Assembly: GCF_030272615.1 (NCBI RefSeq)
Contig: NC_081414.1
Span: forward strand, 340,856,502 to 340,920,501
Reading direction: 5' to 3'
DNA: 64,000 bases
DNA from: Cryptomeria japonica
Taxonomy: Eukaryota > Streptophyta > Pinopsida > Cupressales > Cupressaceae
Made by a program: the position numbers and the translations under genes. The notes beneath the pieces are model-generated. The model had not been told where the DNA came from, did not search any database, and saw only the letters and a program-made list of their open reading frames with translations. Positions 47,306 through 58,494 of the stretch are shown piece by piece (position 1 is the first letter of the stretch; each line of letters opens with the position of its first letter).

Positions 47306-48125
47306 CATTAGAGTGTCATTGGTTTGCTAATTGAGAGAAATTTGATGCTATTTGGGGTTGTGTATTTTGGAGTTTTCTATTGTAGGTTATTATTTAAGCT
47401 TGATGGTTCAAATATGAGGTTACCATTGGATTGAGGAGGTCCAAGAAAGTTAGTTTTACCTTTTTTTTCTTCCAAATCGAACTTCAGAGGCCAAATCTAG
47501 AGGCATTTGAAGTTTGACGCTGCAGCGGAAATTTTCCAGAAATTATAATTTTGCAGGCAATTTTCAAATAGCAATATCTCACTCATCCGGACTAGTTTTT
47601 TCGAGCAATTTTTTTCATTGTGGGGTAGAATTTTGTGATCTATATAGTGGTGCCAGTGTTTTCTATGTTCAGATACAGGCTTTTTGAAAATTGTGAAATC
47701 CCGATTTTTACAACTTTGGAGGCTTCGTTTGGGCTCATATGGACTCCTTTTCAGGTGCCATTTTTTTTGAAAGTGCATATTTTTTCATCTACTTTTATAA
47801 TCTACCATCAATTTGCATTGATTTTAAGTAGAAATTGTACTTTTAGTATTTGGCCATTTTTGGCATATTTGGTACTTGCATTTTTCTTGGATCTCAGTTT
47901 AGATCACTAGCAGTATTTGTTGAAGTCTCTTAGATCTCATTTTGAGAAGTTGTAAATTGAAATCAGAAGTCCACTTTGCCTTGTTTTGCAAGTGGCCCAT
48001 TGTATATGCACTAAGTATAAAGTGCCAAAATCACCATTTTGGGGGGATTTCTTGATTGAGTATTTTGGGGGGTGTCTTGTGTGATTGTGTCTCTCTCTAT
48101 CTTGTATTTTTTCATTTTTGGTGCT
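47306..48125 (+). other. CG 5' leader
   Basis: About 820 bases between primer site and gag, AT-rich, similar to the gag-proximal half of the CopC leader. No gene seen. Confidence 0.6.
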
Positions 48126-49550
48126 ATGGGTTCTCCTAAATTTCCACTTTTAACTCCTCATAATTATGCATCATGGAAAATTAAGGCATGGAGTAAACTA
48201 ATGGAAAAATGACTCATTCATTATGTAAATGAAATTATTACAACACCACCTAATCCTAAGGCTGATCCTAATTCTCAAATTGAATGGCTTACTAAGAATA
48301 CTATGGCACTTGGAACTCTTAGAAAGTATGTATCAGATGACCTTATTTTTCACATTGATAAGTGTACAACAATTAAAGAGGCTTGGGATATTTTTAAGAA
48401 ATTGTATGGTCAAGTTGATGAGATTAAGGGCTACAAGCTTGATAGTGAACTCACAACATTGGATCCCAAGGATTTTGATACAATCCAAGATTATGTCACA
48501 AAAGCAACTGAGTTAAAAGCAAAGCTACAGGATTGTAGAATTGACAAAAAGGATGCTCAATTGGTTTATAACTTGTTGGACAAGCTTCCTTCAGAGTATG
48601 CAGCCTTTGTATCTAGCTTTCACACCCATAGGTTAGCTCAAGGTTCCTCATACACTTCTCCCTCATTTGATTCATTCACAGAGATGTTGATACTTGAGCA
48701 ATCCAAGTTGACCACGATGGGGATTCTCAAATCTTCAAAGTCACAAGCTTTGGTGGCTAGCAAAGGGAATCAATGTAATCAAGGAAAAGGGAAGAATCAA
48801 AAGCAACCTAAGTCTAAACCACAACAATATGGAGCACAATCTTCCTCTCCACAACAAGGTGATTCACCATTCTCACCTAAGAGGAAATCATATAAGGACA
48901 ATCTTTTTTTGTGGATATTGCAAGAAGTCGGGACATGATGAAAATCATTGTTATAAGAAGGATATTGATGAGTTGAAGAATCTTCTTGAGAAGAATAGAA
49001 TCAACCTACTTTCTAGAATGTCTACATCGTCTTCTTCTTCAAGGGATAAAGGAAAGGATCACTCTTTTGGGATAGATAAAGGAAAGGGACAAGATCTTTC
49101 TGCTACTACAAGTCATGATTCAGGGAGATGGCTTCTAGATTCAGGGGATTCTCATCATATGGCATCTTCACAGTCTATGTTTTCTACATTTGAGCCTTGC
49201 CACATGCCATAGATTTTGATGGGCAATCATACATACATGGATGTGATTGGGAAAGGATCTATTTCCATTGGGGATAACTCCTTCAATGATGTGTTGTGTG
49301 TACCCCACTTGACAAATAATCTTCTTTCCATCTATCAAATCACACATGGGGCAACTAGGAAAACTGTGGAGTTCACACCTGATTCAATTACCATTAGAGA
49401 CTTGGAGAGTGGAGCTATCACTTCGACTGGGGTGGTTGATCATGCATCTCAGTTGTACTATTTTTCACATTTTGGTCCTATTGATGAGGTTGATTCTTCC
49501 TATGTTGATGATTCAGATTTTGAGGAGAACTTTGGACACTTGAACATGGG
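48126..49550 (+). pseudogene. gag: CG gag and protease
   Basis: ATG at 48126 (Met-Gly-Ser-Pro-Lys-Phe-Pro). The Copia gag domain (LTPHNYASWKIKAWSKLMEK, a stop at 48211, then 48303-48938) is followed by a frameshift in a T-run near 48905. The zinc knuckle CGYCKKSGHDENHC lies at about 48913-48954, with all ligands. The protease site is WLLDSGDSHHMASS near 49130-49170. The protease tail reads FNDVLCVPHLTNNLLSIYQI and stops being Copia-like at ENFGHLN (49540), exactly in the GAG-pre-integrase motif. Only a few stops are present, so this gag may have worked until recently. Confidence 0.85.
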
Positions 49551-50348
49551 GATTCTCACACGTGACCCCATTCTTGAGTCTTGTATTTCATCTCCGCATA
49601 TTGATATCACATAATCTATTTCACCTGATGATGCAGATAGTGCGATAGTTTTGCCTTCATGTGATTCAGTGCAGCGGGATATTTCATGTCTTCCAGCTTC
49701 AGTTGATTGGGATGCCTACTTGACAGACATTGTAGGTTTGTTTGTGGAATCCTACATTACAGATTTGGGGGACATCATTGAAGACATTCATCTTCTCTTT
49801 GATGAAGATGATCCTTCTTTGATTGTTGCGAAGGAACACTCTGACCCTCTTGTTCATTCTCTACATGATCATTCTTTCAAGGTTGACATGATTGTGGATA
49901 CTTATGTACAGCAGTTGGATGAGGTCTCTTTATTTTTTGAGGAGACATGTGATTCTTTGGGACATGTTCTACATCCATCTCCACTAGATCTTGGAGTGCC
50001 TTTTTCAGTAGTGTGGCACAGTTTACCACCTTTGGAGGGGGTATCTTTCAGCATCGACACGGGGACACTTGAGTAGTTTTCAAAGATTCCTTTCATCATG
50101 AGTTTTCTTCATACATCTTCCCTTCATGATTGGGGAGACTTCATGGATACACCTTTGGTTTTGTTTCTTCCTAAGGGGAGGAACGTGGTTCGATGTTCAT
50201 GGAGTAGTTTCTTCATTCATCTTCGAGCTTCTATCATTGGTGCAGATTCCACATTGAGGGGGGGCTTCCTAGTCTCTCTTCTTCTTCTTCTCTCATATGG
50301 GGGGGACTTTATCCTCACATGGGGTTTTGTCCTTCACATACTTCTATG
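49551..50348 (+). pseudogene. CG acidic ORF replacing integrase and RT
   Basis: Continues in the protease frame to a stop at 49612 and then through an open piece, 49651-50076, to about 50348. It is rich in Asp, Ser, Leu and His (IIEDIHLLFDEDDPSLIVAK, for example) and unlike any Copia pol part. A short stretch near 50170-50200 (LPKGRNVVRCSW) matches the RT start of CopC (LPKGRKMVRCKW), so the segment before it sits where the integrase end and hinge should be. I do not recognise the acidic part. It could be a fast-evolving hinge or captured sequence. Confidence 0.55.
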
Positions 50349-50562
50349 AGAGTTCTTTGTATCTAGTTTTTCATCTCTCTTTTGGGGGAGGGTCTTTTCC
50401 CATTGGGTTTTTCTCTCTTTCCCCGCTTTGTGAGAGATTTCCTTGCATTGGTTTTCATGCATTTGCATTTGTACATGGGTACCTAACGTGGCCTAGTAGT
50501 TGGGACCAATCTTGCATTGCTTAGTTCCATTGTAGACTTAAGTACATTCCCCCAAGTTGCAC

Positions 50563-50573
50563 TTAAGGGGGGG
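50563..50573 (+). other. CG polypurine tract
   Basis: TTAAGGGGGGG-type run touching the 3' LTR start at 50574. Confidence 0.7.
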
Positions 50574-51037
50574 TGTTGGTGTAAATAATTATTCATCATG
50601 GATATTATTACACTTAAGTTTACTAAGGTACATGCATTTCATAGTAGTTTAGGTATGAGACACTTGGGTGTTTGTGCCACATTGGGATAGTGTGTGTAGG
50701 AGAATTTCCACCTTTTATGGTGTTGATCTTGTTGTTACACTCCACATTTAGTGGGTGATCCACCTCATGTGGATTATTATATTGTTTCTCCTACCTACCC
50801 ACACCTATTTCCTACCTACCCTTGTTTCTTATTAAACCACATGTCATGTTTGTGTGCTCACATATCCATATAGCCTTGCCTATATAAGCAGGCTCATATT
50901 CATTGTATTAAACGAATGCTTAATGATCCAGTTGATCATATTTTTCATCTTGATAGAATACAGTTTATTTCTATCATCTATTTTGTTCTCTCTTATTTGT
51001 GCTTTTGATTGCCTCTTGATCTTGGCAAAATCTCACA
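50574..51037 (+). repeat. CG 3' LTR
   Basis: 464 bases, same ends as the 5' copy, followed by the target copy CTACA. Confidence 0.92.
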
Positions 51038-51042
51038 CTACA

Positions 51043-52084
51043 AAATATCAACCGCCAGTTGAAAGTATGGATGTAGAGGATGTCAATCCTAATCCTGAAG
51101 TCTTATATACAGTGGATGTTGATACTCAAAAGATCAACATTGTGGTAGACAAAGATACAGCTGATAAGACTGACATGGCTAGTGAGCCTCTAGTAGATGA
51201 GCAAACTGAAAACACACAAGAGAAATCGACAGATGACAAAAAACAACAGGTAGAAACTCAGACTCAGACTGAAACAGAGCAACAAACAGAGAAACAAGCT
51301 CCGAAAACAGGCATAGGTTCACAAGGAAATAGAGCAACCGACAACTGGAGAAGTAGAAAAACCATTGCTTAAGGAAATGCAAACACAAATAGACCTACCA
51401 GAGGTCAATACAAGCTTGGTTACTTCCACCGGTGGTACTCACAATGTAGGTTCCTCATCATCAAGCTACCAATCAACTAATGTGATTGAAGTACTCTTAG
51501 ATTCAATTAAGAGGATAAGAGATTGTAGCCCACAAGCTTATAAGGCAATAGATGACACAATCCCAATTTTGAAGGTAATTGCTCCTAACTGTAATATAGA
51601 CAATAAAGATTCTTTAGGACAACTTGATACCTTGTGAAAATATATCATTGAAAACATTGAAAAAATAAAGGAAGAGACATTGAAGGACAAAGTAGAAATT
51701 GAAAAACAAAGATTCTTTGATGCGCAGATAAAGAAGTCTACTAGGGATTTTGACACACTTCTACTGGAACTGTGTAACTTATTGAAAGAGGACAAAACTC
51801 TATATAAAGACACCTATAAGATAAAATTTTTGACTGTAGACATAGATAAGAAAATAAGCAAGGTACAGGATGAAATCAATAAACTTGCTAATAATTTTGT
51901 TAACTCATCTGATACATTATCAGTTTTTAAGCAAAAGATAACAAATTTTGAGGAAGAATTACTTAAATTAGAAAGAGAAAAGGAGAGAATAGTGAATAAG
52001 GAAAAGAATCTGAGATTAAAACTAAGTCCAAGATTGGACTATCTAGCATCATTGTGGAAGGAAATATCTGAGGCACTGATATAG
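51043..52084 (+). pseudogene. NA ORF2, last part
   Basis: After CG is removed the frame continues from Thr-Thr-Thr into Lys-Tyr-Gln-Pro-Pro without a break, to 51372. This piece is acidic and Gln/Thr-rich (TQTQTETEQQTEKQ). A frameshift near 51365 leads to 51637 and, after one stop, 51680-52084. The end is a long coiled coil (ITNFEEELLKLEREKERIVN, for example) that ends with a stop at 52082-52084. ORF2 thus totals about 1,040 codons. A coiled-coil C-terminus suggests self-assembly or a partner, but no function is assigned. Confidence 0.65.
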
Positions 52085-52439
52085 GGACAGAAAACACCGG
52101 CAAAGCATCTGGAACACCTCACCAGTACAGTTAAAAGAACAAAGACAACAATAAGTGATAGTAAAAAGTTTATGGAGAGTATAAACTTAATTTTGGTAGA
52201 TCTATTTCAAATTGTGATCACACAGGTACAAGGTTGAGACTACAACTCTACTGACATCTTGATAACCTTTGTCATTAATGCCAAAGGGGGAGTAATGGTG
52301 TGAGAAAATTCAAAAATCACAGGAATCATATGCTTAGGGGGAGCACACATTTTTTGTAACATTTTTTTTGGACTTCACATTTTTTGATACACTTTTGAAA
52401 TTTCTCATGAGTGTTGCCATCAATGCCAAAGGGGGAGAT
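52085..52439 (+). other. NA 3' untranslated region and polypurine tract
   Basis: Purine tracts near 52286 (AAAGGGGGAG), 52337 (AGGGGGAG) and 52428-52439; the last touches the LTR. The same repeated-tract pattern occurs in CopA. Confidence 0.65.
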
Positions 52440-53265
52440 TGTTGGCATATGCACACTCCAATGAGACATTGTATTTGATTGAAGGTTTTTTCATTGATGG
52501 CAACCTTACAATCCTATGGCACTGACAAGGCATTACACGAGCAAGGCATTACACCGACAAGGCATTACACTGGCATCAGCAAATCACACTCTACACCGGC
52601 ACTGGCAAAAAAAGGAAGCATACCGGCACAAAGGCCGACAAGATAATTGTTATATTACATTTTTGTTTATTATTGTAAAAACCTTGTAAGTTGACTTGAT
52701 ATCATTGTAAACGACTCTTATATATAAAAGATATCATTGTAGACATTTTGTAAGGAAGGGATGTAAGCAAAAAAGTAAGGAGAAAAATATTAGGCAGACC
52801 TATTTCGCAAAATATAGGTTAAGGGGTATATGTAAAGAACAGAGTAGAAACTGGTACTGAATCTGGCATTGAAGATGCTATTGTAAAGCAGTACAAGTTA
52901 TTGGATTTGTATAATCCACATTGTAAGTCAGTGAGACTTACCATTTGAGCAGTGAGCTCTAGGCACTTGGCCTTCCTGCATGTGCAGGCCCCTATTGTAA
53001 GTAATATTCTCTTATTAGCCAGTAAGTGAATATTGTGGGTCACAAATCCCACTGAGGTTTTTCCCACACCAAGTTTCCTCATTAAATCAGTGTGTTATGG
53101 TGTGATTTTCATGTGGTTTCTTTCATTTCTGTTTATTGCATTATTTCTTGCATACCGATAAATTGTTATAATATGTTCTGCATGTTTTAAGATAAGAAAT
53201 TCTAATTACCAGTCAGATACTGATTCACCCCCCCCCCCCTCTTAGTATTTGTGGGAATCCTAACA
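52440..53265 (+). repeat. NA 3' LTR
   Basis: 826 bases, the uninterrupted copy of the NA LTR. It has three copies of the 17-base unit near 52525-52575 and a 12-base cytosine run at 53228-53239. The end CCTAACA is followed by ATATC. Confidence 0.9.
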
Positions 53266-53270
53266 ATATC

Positions 53271-53901
53271 TTGTAGAGACGACCTACTAAAATTGGTCTT
53301 AGGTTATGGTATAAATGTAAGATCTTATTTGTAAGATCAGATGTGGAATGCGAAAAAGAATTGTGTGAAGGTATATGCGAGAATAAGCAGAGCTATACAT
53401 GTAGACATCATTTGAAGGTGAAGCAAGGTTTTTGATGAAAGCATATCAGAACTACACTGGTACTGAATCCAACATATAAAGATGCTATTTTGAGTAGTAC
53501 ATCCTTATTGGATTTAACCATCCAATTGTAGTCAGTGTGACTCCCATTTTGTGTTTGAGCAATGAGCTCTAGGTGCTTGGCCTTTCTGCATGTGCAAACC
53601 CCATTTATATACACTTACTATCTACAATAGTATCATCTGATTGTGGGTAAGGTTTCCCACTATGGTTTTTCCCCTTACAAGGTTTCCACGTACAAATATT
53701 GGTGTTATGTGTTGTGGATGATTTTGTCTTTTTGTTTCATGCATTAATCTTTACCAATATTGCAATTATCTGATAAAACTGTCCACCAGTATAAAAGACT
53801 ATTTCATCGGTATTAAGCAGAAAGTTGATTAAGTTGTTTTTGGTTTAAATTTATTTGACAATTGATTCATCCCCCCTCTTAGTTGTCTTCGGGACCTAAT
53901 A
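53271..53901 (+). repeat. CopA 3' LTR, right part
   Basis: Resumes the CopA LTR after NA. It matches the 5' LTR remnant at 30729-31287 and ends near 53901 in CCTAATA, one base from the expected CCTAACA. Confidence 0.85.
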
Positions 53902-55551
53902 GCCCAATCTCCCCAATGAACTAAGGGATGATGGTGAATTATTACATAATGTATATAAAGAACAATAAATTGACAAGAAGCCTCTCTCTTCCATAAGGTG
54001 GTCAACACAAGAAGATATAGATATAGACAAAATAACTGAAACTGTTGTAGATAGAACTAGACAATGGCTAAGATTGATGGTTAGGCTATGCACTTCAAAA
54101 TGGAAGTAAAAGGAATCTACTTCAAGTGTTCCCCAGTCAAGGGGTTATAAGGAATATTCCCATAAGATGTGGTCTAGTTCCCGAAATAATATGTCAATTG
54201 ACCCAGATGAACCTGCTAAGCCCAAAGAGAATATTGAGGAGTTGTTGATGAAAGTCAATGAACAAATGAGAAAATATGAACTTTTGAAAAAGGCAAAAGA
54301 TTTTGGAGTGAGAGAAGGGCTGGGTGTTGTCCCACATACAGAGGTACTTCCTGTGAGGATGACAATTCAACAAACACTAGGGGAGGGACTTAGGAGGAAG
54401 ATGAGCAAGGGAAAGAAGATGAAGGTGCACAACCTTCTCCTCCTAATACAATGAGTGTACCCACTCAGCCTCCATCCACCACTACAACATAAGCTTCAAT
54501 TTTAATGTCAACTGCTACTGCTCCTACACTACCACCAAATAATACAACAATAGTGCCTCCCAGGACACATGCATTAAGAGATACCATAGAAATAGTAAGA
54601 TTCCATAACATTGAAACAAACTCTGACCAAGAGGAGGAACAACTTGTGGGACAGCAGCCACTTGGAGGAGAGAAAGAATGAAATAAGGCTGAAGATTCTC
54701 AGCATGAAATATTAATCTTAACTCCATAGGACCAAGAGGATCTATTGAAAGAGATAGCCACCCAACAAGCTATGGAATAAATGCATAAAGATGGCAGAAC
54801 ATTTGAGGAAGAGGTTACTGATGAGTTAGGAGGGTTACACAAGTAGCAATAGTTGAACGTTGATTCTGCTCTCCAAGTTGGTCTGGCCTATCAAATTGTT
54901 TCACCTCAAGGCTAGAAGCAAATAGAAGAGGAGGAGAAATATGAAGCAAAAGAGAAGTTAGACATACACATAGTGACTACTGACATCATGTCGCACAAAC
55001 ATGATGAAGATAGGGATTTGCCACAATGGTTAGAATTCACCTTCAAGAAAAAGAAAAGGAAAGTGGTGTTACCAAAGGTTACACTACAATAGGAAATCAC
55101 TAAAGAACAAAGAAAAGCTAAGAAGGATAAAACTATACATCATTTACCAAGAATAGGTTCTGGTGAGGTGATTGCAGATATAGTAGTTCATGTGCAAGGA
55201 AAAGGTCAAAAATTTCCAAAGTACCAAGTGTCACAGGTAAAACTAGCTAAGAAAATAAAGTATGATGAATTAGAAACCTTGGAATTAGCCACTAGCATCA
55301 TCAGGGGGCGAATGGAGAAAGAATACACCTCCCATGTAGAAGTCAAAACATAGTTAGAGCAGTACAAGTAGCTATTGGTAGAGATGGCAAGGCCTTTAGA
55401 TACTTATATAAATAAAAATTTACCTTCAACCTCATCACTCCCAGAGGGAAATGTAAAATAATTAGTTGAGTTAAGACAGGTGGCCACCATGGCAAAATTA
55501 GGAGCATAAATTAATGCATAAAAAATTAGACTATTTTTGTAGAATACCATG
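53902..55551 (+). pseudogene. G1 extra ORF, middle part
   Basis: Begins Pro-Asn-Glu-Leu-Arg right after CopA. The open piece 54167-54454 is charged and helical (IEELLMKVNEQMRKYELLKK), followed by a Pro/Thr-rich linker and the part that matches 1-588 and 937-1350. It has many stops. CopB is inserted at 55551/55552, and the ORF continues at 60609. No domain recognised. Confidence 0.6.
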
Positions 55552-56613
55552 TGTTAGGACCTAAAGGCAACTGAGAGGGGGGGGTGAATCAGTTGTCTAT
55601 TAATTTCAATCCAAATATAACTTGACCAAACTTAATGTACCATACTAGTAAACTAAACTTTATGCCAGTTGACAATTTAAAAGTTAATTACAATACCGAT
55701 AAAGTTTAACGCATGAAACAGAAGGACAAATAACAACCACAACACATAACACAGAGATTTGTACGTGGAAACCCTCTAAGGGGAAAAATTACGGTGGGAA
55801 ACCTTACCCATAATTAGATGATACTACTATAGATAGTATGTGTGTATAAAATGGGGTCTGCACATGCAAAAAGGCCAACTACCTAGAGCTCACTGCTCAA
55901 TCACAAAATGAGAGTCACACTGACTACAATTGGATGGTTAAATCCAATGATAATGTATTGTACAAAATAGCATCTTCATATGCTGGATTCAGTACCGGTT
56001 AAGCTTAGATTGACTTCTTCATACCTTCCTTGAATCTTCAAATGATGTCTACGTGTATAGCTCTGCTTATATTCGCATATACCTTATTACAATCCTTTTT
56101 CTTCAAATCCCTTTAATCTCACAAATGAGATCTTACATATATACCAAAACCTAAGACCAAATGTATAGGTTGGCTCACTAAGATATTATAATAAAATCAA
56201 TTACAAATGAATCAATATACGATGCATGATGTCATCTCAATGCATTTACAGAAATAACCAATCATCTCCATAACGTGACATGCTGATCTAGAATAGATAA
56301 CACTTACTAGTCCATAACCTAGACCTATTTGCCAGTAACAACAAATATGAAAACCCGATTAGATAAATAACCAAATCACCAAAACAAAGTGTCCAAACAA
56401 TGTCTTCGACATAACCAAGTAATCTCCAGATGATAACAGATCATCCTTAATGTCGGTGAACAATATAACCTGTCAGTGAACCAGATACCGGTGACTGTGC
56501 ATAAGTCACTGAACATGCCGGTGAACATAACCAAAGATCTTCAAGTGCTGATAGGTGTTGACAAGTGTTGACATCAATAAAAAAACCAATGCAACACATC
56601 CAAAATACCAACA
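55552..56613 (-). repeat. CopB 3' LTR
   Basis: Minus orientation TGTTGGTATTTTGG...GTCCTAACA; similar to the CopA LTR over its length. The adjoining purine tract is at 56614-56627 (AAAGGGGGAGAT on the minus strand). Confidence 0.92.
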
Positions 56614-57009
56614 ATCTCCCCCTTTGGCATTGATGTCAACACAAGATGGAAAAACCATCCAAGTGCCAAAGTAGATATGCCAAAAAACAAAAACCAACAA
56701 TCTCCAAAAGAGATCATTAACCAAAAATCAAAATACAGATACAGAGAGTAACAATATCTCCCAAATGAATAATCTCTCCTGAAAAGATAATGTGTTTTTC
56801 CATAGATATCTCTCCCCTTTGACATCAAATGCCAAAGCAATACAAAAACTAGATAAAATAGTTCATAGAACTTTGTTACAAAATACCAACTACTCCCCCT
56901 GAGAAGTAGCTCTCCTCATCAAAGCCAGAAAAATATTTCTCTATTAATTCTGTCGGTTTGATGTCAAGCATCAACTGCCTAAGTTTCTACCGGTGAGGGT
57001 ATAACTCGA
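56614..57009 (-). other. CopB 3' untranslated region
   Basis: Holds purine tracts on the minus strand near 56614, 56812 and 56893, the same pattern as CopA 35576-35862. No gene. Confidence 0.6.
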
Positions 57010-57904
57010 AGTTGCTCCCTAAGATATTCAAAAGTTTCCTTAGGCAAAGGCTTAGTAAAAATATCTACAATCTGCTCTTTAGTATTCACATAAACCAATT
57101 TCACTTCTTTTGCTTCAACATTCTCTTATAGAAAATTGAATTTGAAAGAAACATGTTTAGTTTTAGAGTGAAATACTGGATTCTTAGATATATCAATTGC
57201 TTCCATATTATCACAGTAAATGATTATAGGTTCTTTGCATTTTACCTTTATGTCCTTCAACATTTGTTTGATCCATAATACCTATGTACAATTAGTTGTT
57301 GCTACAACATCTATATGCCTTGCTCTTAGATGAATAACCAAGAAATATCCCTTCATCACTTCTAGGATCAAATTTTCCAATATAATCATCTCTCCTAATA
57401 TAACATTTACTTCCAAATATTCTAAAATATTTAAGAGTAGGAGTATTACCAAACCATAGTTCATGAGGGGTCTTACCGGTTTCACCTTTGATGCAAACTC
57501 TATTGAATGTATAAATAGTTGTATTGACTACTTCTCTCCAATACACATGAGGTAGGTTTTCTTCTAATATCATGTTTCTAGTTGCATCCAAGATAGTTAT
57601 GTTCTTCCTTTACACAACTCCATTTTGTTGGGGTGTCTGAGGTGCTGATATTTGTCTTCTAATTCCATTCACTTTATAGAATGTATTAAATTCCTTAGAT
57701 GTGAATTCACCTCCTTGAACGGATCTTAAACATTTGATTTTCTTACTGGTTTCATTCTCTACCATCAATGATTAGCATAAAATATCTATCTCCTTGTAAA
57801 CTTCTAGTTCTTGCTAGACCACAAAAATCAATATGAATTAAGTCAAGAACATTATTGGATTTTTCTAGAATACTCTTAAAATTTGCTCTAACTTGCTTTC
57901 CAAA
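57010..57904 (-). pseudogene. pol: CopB integrase joined to the RNase H end
   Basis: Integrase motifs LRSVQGGEFTS (57735 down, with the Asp changed) and the C-terminal piece 57591-57292 (LPHVYWREVVNTTIYTFNRV, GKFDPRSDEGIFLGYSSKSK) are close to CopA 33370-33640. At about 57300 the text jumps to the CopA 35165-35240 equivalent (NCT, then the LKDIKVK-like end). In CopA the two break sites share ATGTT, which occurs once at the CopB junction. About 1.5 kb is missing relative to CopA. Confidence 0.85.
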
Positions 57905-58494
57905 TTAACATTCCTTACATACCAGATTGTGAGGTTTAACAATCTTAGGAAAATCCCTTACTGCCTTAGTTGTACTAATTTTCACAATGCAATCAAAATT
58001 TACATGGCACAGTCTCTTATGCCATAGCCAACTTTCATCAATATGTGCAATCAAGCATATCTTCTCATTGTTATTCAAATGAAATATATTACCTCTAGTC
58101 TGATTACCGATTGCAATTTCCAAACCAGTTTTGTTCATGATTTTACATTTACCATTCTTGAATTGTAACTAAATCCCTTTTCAACTAATTGACCAACACT
58201 CAAAAGATTATGCTTCAAACCTTCAACATAGTAAACATTATCAGTATTGTGCTTACCATCAAAATATATAGTGCCTTTTCCTCTGATCAAACAAGCTTTA
58301 TCATCTCCAAATCTTACTAGACCTCCATTGTATTCCTGAAAGGTTAAGAATTTACTCTTATCACCAGTCATATGATGTGAACATCCAAAATCAATGATCC
58401 ATTCATCCTTTTCTTCAATTTTAGCTTTCGGGGCCTTCTCTACTGGTTGAACAGTAGGTGTCAGTTGATTTCTATTATAGAAACAAAAGCCCAT
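57905..58494 (-). pseudogene. pol: CopB protease and GAG-pre-integrase
   Basis: The open piece 58494-58135 has the protease site WIIDFGCSHHMTGD, where the Ser of DSG is Phe; LKHNLLSVGQLVEKGF follows. 58138-57905 continues with SWLWHKRLCHVNFDC and ends at CKEC, the zinc-binding pair. It matches CopA 32440-32960 closely, with a frameshift between the two pieces. Confidence 0.85.

Larger units (their letters stand above)
46825..51037 (+). mobile_element. CG: gag-protease-only Copia derivative of the CopC family
   Basis: Complete 4.2-kb element: 5' LTR 46825-47293, Met-tRNA primer site 47294-47305, leader, gag, protease, an unusual acidic ORF, purine tract, 3' LTR 50574-51037. A perfect target duplication CTACA is at 46820-46824 and 51038-51042. 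Integrase, RNase H and nearly all RT are absent; a short RT-like relic (LPKGRNVVRCSW) remains near 50170. It therefore resembles the non-autonomous gag-only elements known in plants. The NA ORF2 frame reads straight across the insertion when CG and one target copy are removed. Confidence 0.9.
36285..53265 (+). mobile_element. NA: pol-less LTR retrotransposon with a four-knuckle protein
   Basis: Its own segments are 36285-36837, 42963-46824 and 51043-53265. LTRs are about 806 and 826 bases (TGTTGGCATATG...ATCCTAACA). The target duplication is ATAGC/ATATC at 36280-36284 and 53266-53270, with one mismatch. Between the LTRs are a Met-tRNA primer site, ORF1 (coiled coil plus four CCHC knuckles), ORF2 (about 1,000 residues) and a purine tract. 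No protease, RT, RNase H or integrase was found in any frame, so it must use enzymes from elsewhere. R-U5, leader and purine tract resemble CopA, which makes that family the likely helper. Confidence 0.85.
30729..53901 (+). mobile_element. CopA: Copia retrotransposon in the G1 extra ORF
   Basis: CopA's own segments are 30729-36284 and 53271-53901. The order is 5' LTR remnant, Met-tRNA primer site, gag, protease, integrase, RT, RNase H, purine tract, 3' LTR, which is the Copia order. The 3' LTR is full length (about 1,053 bases) but is split by NA. The 5' LTR has lost about its first half, starting near 30729 in sequence equal to 53342. No target duplication is visible, because the left junction was lost in the deletion. 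CopB is of the same family in opposite orientation. Confidence 0.85.

Noticed and set aside
53341-53420. A gene spanning LTR sequence, continuing the ORF that ends at 30801
   Set aside because: Codons 30729-30801 are LTR sequence of CopA; the ORF only runs into it by chance after the left-junction deletion.
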